Below are positions 56,950-64,000 of a stretch of 64,000 nucleotides of DNA, one piece after another. The notes beneath the pieces were generated by a model that made no database searches, was not told the DNA's origin, and was given only the letters and a program-made list of their open reading frames with translations. The stretch comes from Spirochaetota bacterium (GTDB taxonomy: Bacteria > Spirochaetota > UBA4802 > UB4802): contig JAOAIH010000005.1 of NCBI GenBank assembly GCA_026414805.1, forward strand, positions 1-64,000. Reading direction: 5' to 3'. How positions within the stretch are numbered: position 1 is the first letter of the stretch; every line of letters begins with the position of its first letter. Position numbers and translations under genes: made by a program.

Positions 56950-57974
56950 TGATTGCAAGAGTATTTTTGCTTAAGTTTTTAGCTATTATCTTACTGCTAT
57001 TCCCTGTATATGTTTATGCAGTCAATGATGCTGGCTCTCGTGCAAGTTTCACACGTACTGGTTGGGTTGGGAGCCGTTATATTGCCATGGGCAAAGCCGC
57101 AGAAGTGGTTGTAAATGATGTTTTTGCTATATACTGGAATCCTGCAGGGTTATTAGATCTACAGGGAAAACCACCTTTGACGCCTGAAGAAATTAAACAA
57201 AAGGCAAAACAGGGTAAAATAGACAGCATATCCGAAGAAGATCTATTAACATTCTCACAGGATGAATCAAGCTTTAACATATTACAAATTGGTGCATCAG
57301 GAGGAATGGTGGATGCATCCCGGTATGCAGGTTATGGTGGCATTGCATATAAATTCAATGGGAATGCCCTAGGTATAGGCTTATATTCTATACGTTCACC
57401 AGATATTGATACTTATGACATGAGCGGGAATAAAACTGGGACAACATCGTATTCTACCAATGTAGGGATGTTTTCATACGCTACCTATTTTGGAGATGCA
57501 GCAGTGGGGTTTACTATCAAAGGATTATATGAAAGGATAGCTGATGTTTCTTATGCAGGTACAGGGCTTGATATTGGAGTAATAACTGAGGTTATCCCAT
57601 TTTTAAAAGTTGGTTTTGTTATTCAAGATATTGGAACAGGTTTATATCCTACGGGAGAATATGAATACATTGAAAAAAAGTATGTTTTGGGTTCACCTTC
57701 CATTAAAATTAGCTCGGCCATCATAAGCAGAGCAAATAATTTTACAATTGCATTTTCAGGTATTAAAAAAATTGAACAAGATGATTATGAATACAATATA
57801 GGTTTTGAATTATTGGTATATAAAAACTTATCAGTTCAATTAGGTTTAAACAATAAGCTTTTTACTACCGGCTGCACAATAGTTATTGGTAATTGTAACA
57901 TTGGGTATGCTTTTTCATATGATTCAGTTGATTTAGGCTATAATAATTTTTTATCGGTTATGCTGATATTATGA
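56949..57974 (+). CDS. PorV/UPF0164-like outer-membrane protein
   Basis: A 341-residue protein with a signal peptide (to about YAV, residue 25), then GSRYIAMGKAAEVVVND and YWNPAGL, the hallmark of the family also seen at 15440. A charged insertion (about 80-105) interrupts the early barrel. Unlike the first paralogue it has no TPR tail and ends in a hydrophobic strand. It overlaps folP by ATGA. A role in secretion or lipid uptake is possible but not shown. Confidence 0.75.
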   Translation: MIARVFLLKFLAIILLLFPVYVYAVNDAGSRASFTRTGWVGSRYIAMGKAAEVVVNDVFAIYWNPAGLLDLQGKPPLTPEEIKQKAKQGKIDSISEEDLLTFSQDESSFNILQIGASGGMVDASRYAGYGGIAYKFNGNALGIGLYSIRSPDIDTYDMSGNKTGTTSYSTNVGMFSYATYFGDAAVGFTIKGLYERIADVSYAGTGLDIGVITEVIPFLKVGFVIQDIGTGLYPTGEYEYIEKKYVLGSPSIKISSAIISRANNFTIAFSGIKKIEQDDYEYNIGFELLVYKNLSVQLGLNNKLFTTGCTIVIGNCNIGYAFSYDSVDLGYNNFLSVMLIL

Positions 57975-58795
57975 AAAAGAATATTGATCTAAAAAATGGA
58001 CCGTTAGTTATGGGAATACTTAATATTACCCCCGATTCATTTTATGATGGAGGCAAATACAATTCTATTGATAAAGCATTAAATCATGTCAGAGAAATGA
58101 TTAATTATGGTGTTGACATAATTGATGTAGGAGGTGAGTCAACCAGGCCTGGTGCAATTGAAGTTCCTTTACAGGAAGAAATTGATAGAGTGTGTCCTGT
58201 CATTGAACAAATTACACACGAATTTAATATTCCAGTTTCTATCGACACCCGTAAATCAAAAGTTGCCACTGAAGCATTGCGGCTTGGTGCTTGTATGGTA
58301 AATGATATATCTGGTTTGAGGGAAGATCCTGATATGGCAGCTGTTATTGCCAAATATAATGCTTATTGTGTTATTATGCATATAAGAGGTACACCGCAGA
58401 CAATGCAATTAAATGTGGAATATACTGATTTGTTACAGGAAATTAGCAATTATTTACGCACATCAATCTTAATTGCAAAAAATGAAAATATTGCCGATGA
58501 TAAAATTATAATAGATCCAGGAATAGGTTTTGGAAAATCCTTAGAACAAAATTATATTATCATTAACAATATCAATTTTTTTAAAAAATTAGGATATCCA
58601 GTATTAATTGGATTATCCCGTAAATCATTGATAGGTAAATTGTATGATACCGATGAAGATAGATTGCCTGCAACTATAGCATTAAATGCTATTGCTATAT
58701 ATAATGGAGCAGATATCATACGTGTACATGATGTTAAAGAGCATAAGTTAATTATTAAGCCTTTAAAAAAGCTAATTCAGGTTACTAATCAATGA
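57971..58795 (+). CDS. folP: Dihydropteroate synthase
   Basis: FolP condenses p-aminobenzoate with the pterin diphosphate in folate synthesis. The pterin-site MGILNITPDSFYDGG (about 14-28), GGESTRPGA (about 56), SIDTRKSKVA (about 94) and the late IDPGIGFGKS (about 180) and GLSRKS (about 214) are all present. Length 274 is normal. It is joined by ATGA overlaps to the genes on both sides. folP next to cdaA/glmM is a common arrangement. Confidence 0.95.
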   Translation: MKKNIDLKNGPLVMGILNITPDSFYDGGKYNSIDKALNHVREMINYGVDIIDVGGESTRPGAIEVPLQEEIDRVCPVIEQITHEFNIPVSIDTRKSKVATEALRLGACMVNDISGLREDPDMAAVIAKYNAYCVIMHIRGTPQTMQLNVEYTDLLQEISNYLRTSILIAKNENIADDKIIIDPGIGFGKSLEQNYIIINNINFFKKLGYPVLIGLSRKSLIGKLYDTDEDRLPATIALNAIAIYNGADIIRVHDVKEHKLIIKPLKKLIQVTNQ

Positions 58796-59598
58796 ATCCC
58801 TTTTTAACAACATTGTGGGGTTACATAAAAATAAGCTGGGATTATGCACGAATCATAATCGATATATTAATTGTAGCATATATATTTTACTGGATTTACA
58901 CATTCTTATCCCGTTCCCGAGCTATTCAGATTTTAAAAGGCTTAATAATAATCTTTATTGCTGCTGTGCTGTCAAAAGTTTTACGTCTTGAGACTTTAAA
59001 TTGGCTTATAACGAATTTGACTTCGTACATAGTCATTATGATTATTATACTTTTTCAACCAGAGTTACGCAGGATTATAACACAGTTTGGTCAAAGAAAT
59101 TGGCTGCCAACTTCAATCAATATTGATGCCTTTCCTTTAGATGAATTGGTTAATGCAATCATTGCAATGTCAGAGGAGAAAGTTGGTTCGCTTATTGTTA
59201 TTGAGCGTGGAACTGATCTTCGTGGGTATATTGAATCAGGAGTGGTTGTAAATGCTGGTATAACTGAGGAGTTAATACGCACAATCTTTTTTCCTAATAC
59301 ACCACTCCATGATGGTGCAATAATAATCAAAGAGGCAAAGATTGCTGCTGCTGCGTGTTATTTGCCATTAAGTGATTCACGCCAGTTAAAGAAGCAACAT
59401 GGTGCAAGGCATAGGGCGGCTTTAGGAATGGCTGAGGAAACAGATGCACTTGTCATTGTTACTTCTGAAGAAACGGGCAATATTTCCATTATGGTCAACG
59501 GAAAAATGCATTCAAAGATAAAATTCAATGAATTAAAGAACATGATATTATTTTACATGAATCCCAAAAGTAAAGAGGAGATTTATAACATTAAATGA
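58792..59598 (+). CDS. cdaA: Diadenylate cyclase CdaA
   Basis: CdaA makes the second messenger c-di-AMP from two ATP. Three N-terminal membrane helices (about 15-85) precede the DAC domain, where the catalytic DGA occurs in HDGAIII (about 173) and the second motif in RHRAALGM (about 205). Both motifs are intact. ATGA overlaps link it to folP and to cdaR. c-di-AMP usually governs potassium and osmolyte balance and wall homeostasis. Confidence 0.95.
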   Translation: MNPFLTTLWGYIKISWDYARIIIDILIVAYIFYWIYTFLSRSRAIQILKGLIIIFIAAVLSKVLRLETLNWLITNLTSYIVIMIIILFQPELRRIITQFGQRNWLPTSINIDAFPLDELVNAIIAMSEEKVGSLIVIERGTDLRGYIESGVVVNAGITEELIRTIFFPNTPLHDGAIIIKEAKIAAAACYLPLSDSRQLKKQHGARHRAALGMAEETDALVIVTSEETGNISIMVNGKMHSKIKFNELKNMILFYMNPKSKEEIYNIK

Positions 59599-60542
59599 TA
59601 TCATTTCTTGAAAAATTGAAAATGTTAATTAAACAATATGATCTTTTACCTAAGTTGTTATCAATTCTTCTGGCTGTAATATTATGGGCAAACTTACAAA
59701 ACAGCCAGATTGATGAAATTTCATATCACATTTATCCCGAAATTAGGAATTTACCACAAGATTATATAATATTGGAAGATATACAAAAATTGCGAATCAC
59801 TTTAAGGGGTAAAAAAGAATACATTAAATCAGTTAATATAGCAAATATCAAATTATATATTGATTTATCTAACCCTGTTATAGGAAAAAGCCATGAATAT
59901 ACTGTGCGGCTACAACATAATGATACTTTGAGCAATATTGAATATCTTATAGAAAAAGATAAATTAAGCATAACAGTCTGCAAATTAAAAAATAAATCAG
60001 TGCCAGTAGAACCTGTAATAATAGGGGAGTTATTGCCACAATATAAAAAAGGACAAATAATTGTAGAACCGCCATTGGTCCAGGTATCGGGTCCAGATAT
60101 TGTTGTTGATAGTGTTAAAAGTGTAAAGACATATTCAGTAAATATTGAAAAAGAAATCCAAACTATACATGTACCGGTGAATATAAATGTAAAAGAATTT
60201 TCAAAACTAAACATAGTCCCAAGTGTTGTCACGCTTACAATACCAATTATTAATGTATCTAATTTAGTTCACTTTGCAATACCCATTGAAATTAAAAATA
60301 AAAAGAATGGTTTGAATTATGATGTTAAAATAAAGAAAGTAAATATATATGTTAAAAAATATTCTCATAATATTGAAACAATCGAAAATTTATTTTCTGC
60401 ATATATAAATGGAGATCTACAGACTAATGATGAAGGTGCTATCCATTTACCAGTAATTGTAGAAAAAAAATCAAAGATTCCTTTTGAAATATTTACATAT
60501 GAACCATCCGAAGTAGAAGTATTTATAACTAATAAACAATAG
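59595..60542 (+). CDS. cdaR: YbbR-domain protein CdaR
   Basis: A 315-residue protein with one N-terminal membrane helix (about 15-32) and YbbR-type beta repeats in the extracytoplasmic part. The N-terminal LLSILLAVILWANLQN is typical of the family. CdaR binds and modulates CdaA in Gram-positive bacteria; the ATGA overlap with cdaA supports the same pairing here. Repeats are divergent and I count about three. Confidence 0.85.
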   Translation: MISFLEKLKMLIKQYDLLPKLLSILLAVILWANLQNSQIDEISYHIYPEIRNLPQDYIILEDIQKLRITLRGKKEYIKSVNIANIKLYIDLSNPVIGKSHEYTVRLQHNDTLSNIEYLIEKDKLSITVCKLKNKSVPVEPVIIGELLPQYKKGQIIVEPPLVQVSGPDIVVDSVKSVKTYSVNIEKEIQTIHVPVNINVKEFSKLNIVPSVVTLTIPIINVSNLVHFAIPIEIKNKKNGLNYDVKIKKVNIYVKKYSHNIETIENLFSAYINGDLQTNDEGAIHLPVIVEKKSKIPFEIFTYEPSEVEVFITNKQ

Positions 60543-60563
60543 TAATTAAGGAGGTCTTGTCTG

Positions 60564-61292
60564 ATGGCTCACGTCCAATTATGTGTAAATGTTGATCATA
60601 TAGCAACATTGCGTCAGGCACGAGGTGGTAAAGAACCTGATCCAATACAAGGGGCTATTATTTGTGAAGAAAATGGTGCAGCAGGTATAACAGTTCATTT
60701 GCGTGAAGACAGACGTCATATACAAGATTATGATGTTTTTGCATTACGCTCAGTGGTTAAAGGGAAGTTTAACCTGGAAATGGCATTGTCCGATGAAATC
60801 ATTGCAATCGCATTGAAAGCAAAACCTGACCAAATTACTCTGGTTCCAGAAAAAAGAAAGGAGATAACAACCGAAGGTGGACTTGATGTTAAAAAAAATT
60901 TTAAAAGAATTTGTGAGATAGTGTCTCTTTTTCACAATGAAAATATTTTAGTTTCCTTGTTTATTGAACCAGAGGAGGAAGCTGTAAAGCTTTCAAAGGA
61001 GACTGGTGCAGATTTTATAGAATTACATACTGGTACCTATTGCAATGCTAGAGATAGTCAAATTATTGAAATGGAAAAAAAGAGGCTATTTGATGCAGCA
61101 AAAATTGCAACATCCATAGGCATAAGGGTAAATGCTGGTCATGGTTTGAATTATATTAATACAGCTCCTATTCTTAATATGCCCGGATTGGAAGAATTAA
61201 ATATTGGACATTCAATAATATCCCGTTCTATTTTTACTGGATTAGCTAATGCAGTAAGTGAAATGGTCAAAATTATTTCTGAAAGGCGATAA
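60564..61292 (+). CDS. pdxJ: Pyridoxine 5'-phosphate synthase
   Basis: PdxJ closes the ring of pyridoxine phosphate in the DXP-dependent vitamin B6 pathway, using the dxs product made by the enzyme at 53806. Signature segments are VNVDHIATLRQARGG (about 8-22), HLREDRRHI (about 45), ELHTGTYCNA (about 154) and NAGHGLNY (about 192). Length 242 is typical. AAGGAGG lies 12 bases before the ATG. B6 cofactor is required by cysteine synthase, among others. Confidence 0.95.
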   Translation: MAHVQLCVNVDHIATLRQARGGKEPDPIQGAIICEENGAAGITVHLREDRRHIQDYDVFALRSVVKGKFNLEMALSDEIIAIALKAKPDQITLVPEKRKEITTEGGLDVKKNFKRICEIVSLFHNENILVSLFIEPEEEAVKLSKETGADFIELHTGTYCNARDSQIIEMEKKRLFDAAKIATSIGIRVNAGHGLNYINTAPILNMPGLEELNIGHSIISRSIFTGLANAVSEMVKIISERR

Positions 61293-61398
61293 ATTTTTTG
61301 TTTAATTTAAAAGTTGACAAATATAGTTATGAAACTTGCAGTATAAAAATTGTTTAATAATTATATTTGTATAAATTATAGATTAGTATAAGGTTATT

Positions 61399-61599
61399 AT
61401 GATAGGAAATTTAATAAGAATTATTTTTTTCTTTTTTATTATATATTTTTTTATTCATGTAATTAAATATATAATAAAAATTATTACCACTCAATCACAA
61501 AATATTAGTGGAAAAAACAATGATTATACGTATCATGAACAACAAAGAAAAACTAATAAAGTAATAGAATTAGACAAAGATGATTACAAAGTTGAATAA
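61399..61599 (+). CDS. Small membrane protein of unknown function
   Basis: A 66-residue product with one strongly hydrophobic N-terminal helix (about 4-30) and a hydrophilic Lys/Asp/Gln-rich tail. I recognise no family. AAGG stands 6 bases before the ATG, and its 3-prime end overlaps the next lipoprotein gene by 20 bases, so the two are likely one unit. A TTGACA at 61314 lies upstream. Confidence 0.55.
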   Translation: MIGNLIRIIFFFFIIYFFIHVIKYIIKIITTQSQNISGKNNDYTYHEQQRKTNKVIELDKDDYKVE

Positions 61600-61978
61600 A
61601 AGTATATTTCTTTTATTTATTTTTTTGCTTATACTTTATTGTTCAAAAGCAACAGGGACATTTGCATTTAAAAATAGTAATGATGACCGATACATTATCA
61701 AAGATGAATTGTGTGAATTTAATCACGATGAGAAAATAGATTGGTCTTTTTGCTTTGCGAAATTATCAAAGCAAAAAAAAATTGGAGTAGTTATATTAAA
61801 AAAAGAGAAGGTATGGATAGATATTTACTCTTTTTATGACAATGTTTCAAAAAATAAACCATGTATTTATGGAAATATTCAAAATTATGAAGAGGGCAGA
61901 TACAAAATAGTAATAGTAGATAGCGGGAATACAATAGCTGAAAAAGAATTTGTAATTTATAATGAAAATAATGAATAG
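61580..61978 (+). CDS. Putative small lipoprotein
   Basis: A 132-residue product with a lysine start, a hydrophobic core and a lipobox LILYC (Cys at about 21), so it is probably a lipoprotein. The mature part is beta-rich, contains two further Cys-bearing segments and ends in an acidic tail; no family is recognised. A TTG at 61592 is an alternative start that would give a shorter signal. It is convergent with the ispH fusion gene, 53 bases away. Confidence 0.6.
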   Translation: MITKLNKSIFLLFIFLLILYCSKATGTFAFKNSNDDRYIIKDELCEFNHDEKIDWSFCFAKLSKQKKIGVVILKKEKVWIDIYSFYDNVSKNKPCIYGNIQNYEEGRYKIVIVDSGNTIAEKEFVIYNENNE

Positions 61979-62031
61979 TTAAATTATAGTTTGATATATA
62001 TTGCAGTTTTATAAATTATTTCATAAATAAT

Positions 62032-63777
62032 TTAAGTATTTAACAATATTATCAAACACAAGATAATAAATAATAAAAAATTACAATCAGTTAATATTTC
62101 ATATTTTAAAGATATAAAATATTTAAGATTAATAATTTTATAGAAAAGAAAATTGTAAAAAACTATGTTAATAATAAATACTATATACATTATATTATAG
62201 AGTAATGCCAGATAAAATATCGATACCATTGATATTATTGATAATATATAAAATATAAATTTAGCTTTCTTAAGACCTAATATAATTGGTATTGTGATAT
62301 TGCCTATAATAAGATCTCCACTAAATCCAATAAAATCTAATAATAGATTTCTTGAAATAATAAGAAAAGATAGAAATAATATCAACGAGATGATGAAATA
62401 CGTATTTAATTGATCTTTATTATTTTGATAGGCATTGAGTAGTGGTATTATTAAAGTGATTGTTATCCATCCAATGTTAGCAGGAATTGATTTAATAGAA
62501 TATATTGTTTGAATAAAAGATGGTAAATATTTCTTTATAAAAAATTGCATATAGCTTGTAGAATATACCATTCCTGTAAATAATATAATGTAATACAAAA
62601 TTATACTAACATAGTCATTAATTAAAAAAGTAATAATCATTGAAAATAAAATTAAAGCAACAGTTGCAGTTAAAATAACAAAATGGTTATTTTTATGTAG
62701 CTTATATTTAAATGGGTTAGTTATTTTAAGAGTGTCTTTAAGGAAGTAGTTGTTTATTGCATACATTAAAAATATAAAAGATGCTGAAAGCAATGGGAAT
62801 TTGTATGATGACCATATTCCTAATATTTCTTCCAACAACAGGGACATAAAAAAACTAGCAATTGAGGAAAGCAAATTTAATCTTGTTGCTATTTCCAAAA
62901 AACGCATTAGCACATGCTTTATTGGGCTTTCGTATTTGTTTGATATTGAATACAATTTTTCCAACACATTATTAATAATCCATCCTGGAGTTGATGCTCC
63001 AGCTGTAACAAGAACATATTTTGAATTCATAAAATCTTCATCATGCAAATCATCTTCAGTTTCGATATGGAATGTTTTTATGTTGCTATTTTTACCTATT
63101 TTTGCAAGCCTTTGGGTATTTGCTGAATTTTTACCACCAACAACAACCAATGTATCTATGCCTTCTTTTATTGCATTAATTACATCACTTTGTCTATTAT
63201 GGGTGGAATCACAAATAGTATTAAATATTAAAAGATTATCATATTTGCTTTTTAAAATTTGAGTAATTTTTTCAAATAAGTTTTCATCAAATGTTGTTTG
63301 TGCTACTACAATATATTTAATTGCTTTTGGAATTTTATCTATATCATCGGTACTGGATATTACAACTACACCTGCATCCGTATAACTCTTAACACTTTCA
63401 ACTTCAGCATGGTGGTCATCGCCAATAATAATTGCAAAATAACCTTCTTTGGAATATTTTTTAACAATTCCCTGAACACGAGCAACTCTTGGACAGGTTA
63501 AATTTATAATTCTAGATGCCTTTTCCTTTAAAATCCTCAAGGATTCTTTAGGCATGCCATGAGTACGAATAGCAACTATTTTATTATTTATATTGCCAAA
63601 AGAATCAATGGTGATAAGACCACGTGATTGCAAAATAGAAACTGTTTGGGGATTGTGAATAAGTGGCCCTAAAATATAAATAGATTCTTCGCTGTGATTT
63701 ATTTCATTCACTATATCAAGGACAGCCTTGCGCACTCCCATGCAAAAACCAGTGTTTTCAGCAACTTTTATTTTCAT
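62032..63777 (-). CDS. ispH: IspH reductase fused to a UbiA-like prenyltransferase domain
   Basis: Residues 1-280 are a complete IspH (LytB), the last MEP-pathway enzyme, making IPP and DMAPP. The [4Fe-4S] ligands Cys12, Cys95 and Cys189 are present, with His41, His123 and Glu125, Thr162 and the NSAN loop (about 217-220). Residues about 285-581 form a polytopic membrane region with about nine helices. Two segments match the Asp-rich motifs of UbiA: NNYFLKDTL (N343, D348) and LLLDFIGFSGDLIIGN (D482, D489), the latter followed by ITIPIILG. UbiA enzymes transfer prenyl chains to aromatic or lipid acceptors. The first motif is weaker than usual. The fusion is a single uninterrupted frame. Confidence 0.82.
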   Translation of the reverse strand: MKIKVAENTGFCMGVRKAVLDIVNEINHSEESIYILGPLIHNPQTVSILQSRGLITIDSFGNINNKIVAIRTHGMPKESLRILKEKASRIINLTCPRVARVQGIVKKYSKEGYFAIIIGDDHHAEVESVKSYTDAGVVVISSTDDIDKIPKAIKYIVVAQTTFDENLFEKITQILKSKYDNLLIFNTICDSTHNRQSDVINAIKEGIDTLVVVGGKNSANTQRLAKIGKNSNIKTFHIETEDDLHDEDFMNSKYVLVTAGASTPGWIINNVLEKLYSISNKYESPIKHVLMRFLEIATRLNLLSSIASFFMSLLLEEILGIWSSYKFPLLSASFIFLMYAINNYFLKDTLKITNPFKYKLHKNNHFVILTATVALILFSMIITFLINDYVSIILYYIILFTGMVYSTSYMQFFIKKYLPSFIQTIYSIKSIPANIGWITITLIIPLLNAYQNNKDQLNTYFIISLILFLSFLIISRNLLLDFIGFSGDLIIGNITIPIILGLKKAKFIFYILSIISMVSIFYLALLYNIMYIVFIINIVFYNFLFYKIINLKYFISLKYEILTDCNFLLFIILCLIILLNT

Positions 63778-63788
63778 ACTATCGCTTT

Positions 63789-64000
63789 TTATTGGGTAAC
63801 AATATTAGGATTACCTATAGTACCCATTATTTTTATTATGATGTTTTTTGTACCAGATTTTGTCATAGATTCTAATAATACTTTATAATCTTCTAGAATT
63901 TTTGATTGCGAGTCAATCTGTATTGTTATATTCAGTGAAGAATTTTGAAAGTAATTAGACAATGTTATTGTTCCATATGCATTGCCTCTGATGTCTGAGC
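63789..64000 (-). CDS. C-terminal end of an AsmA/GspN-like protein (partial)
   Basis: An open minus-strand frame enters from the right edge and stops at 63789-63791, 11 bases before ispH. About 69 residues are visible, rich in beta-strand patterns (GNAYGTITLSNY, then LNITIQI) and ending KIMGTIGNPNIVTQ. A final 'GT..NP' is typical of AsmA-like and type II secretion GspN proteins, which span the periplasm, so that is my best guess. The rest of the gene is outside the window. Confidence 0.5.
   Translation of the reverse strand, partial: SDIRGNAYGTITLSNYFQNSSLNITIQIDSQSKILEDYKVLLESMTKSGTKNIIIKIMGTIGNPNIVTQ

Overview
The window reads as chromosome from a fermentative anaerobe with an outer membrane, and most probably a member of the Spirochaetota or a close neighbour. 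The DNA is AT-rich and densely packed. The support is indirect: two UPF0164/PorV-like barrel proteins (a family well known from Treponema), three CorC/TlyC-type CBS proteins, FapA, an RNase Y-YmdB pair, a CdaA-CdaR pair beside folP, oxygen-sensitive hydrogenases, and no respiratory complex. No rRNA gene, insertion sequence, phage or CRISPR array was seen, so the assignment rests on gene content and is an inference.

Layout. 1-5 kb: outer-membrane protein, recO and a corC-like gene on the minus strand; then a 15-codon leader reading frame coupled to fapA, and tatA. 5-14 kb: rlmN, a class A penicillin-binding protein, an M23 peptidase, a two-headed HTH protein, two DUF21-CBS proteins, a HIT protein and a radical-SAM protein of the spore-photoproduct-lyase type. 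14-24 kb: prfB, PorV-like protein, rph, a second barrel, DUF192, hflX, LysM-M23, TPR protein, a CDP-alcohol phosphatidyltransferase and mtaB. 24-25.6 kb: cysK and tRNA-Gly(CCC).

25.6-40.9 kb is the centre of interest: three hydrogenases side by side. A two-subunit [FeFe] enzyme with export-type N-termini is divergent from a cytoplasmic [FeFe] operon (NuoE-like, receiver protein, NuoF-like, HydA). The H-cluster maturases hydG, hydE and hydF follow, and then a Hox-type NAD-linked [NiFe] operon (fused HoxE-F, HoxU, HoxY, HoxH, HoxW protease, receiver protein). Both cytoplasmic operons carry a stand-alone receiver-domain protein of the same subfamily. TatA and TatC, the likely export route for the first enzyme, are in the same window. 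HypA-F, needed to build the [NiFe] site, is not here.

41-50 kb: pgk and tatC (minus), a soluble five-PAS histidine kinase, an acyl-CoA synthetase, ahcY and an NlpC/P60 lipoprotein. 50.7-64 kb: housekeeping run coaD, rny, ymdB, dxs, tlyA, a FlgD-Ig protein, a second PorV-like protein, folP, cdaA, cdaR and pdxJ, several joined by ATGA overlaps; then two small membrane/lipoprotein genes. On the minus strand at the right edge lies an IspH reductase fused to a UbiA-like membrane domain, preceded by the tail of an AsmA/GspN-like gene.

Metabolically the hydrogenases suggest reversible exchange of NAD(P)H and ferredoxin electrons with H2 in the cytoplasm, plus a possible periplasmic H2 enzyme. All functional statements are by motif reading; no database search was possible.
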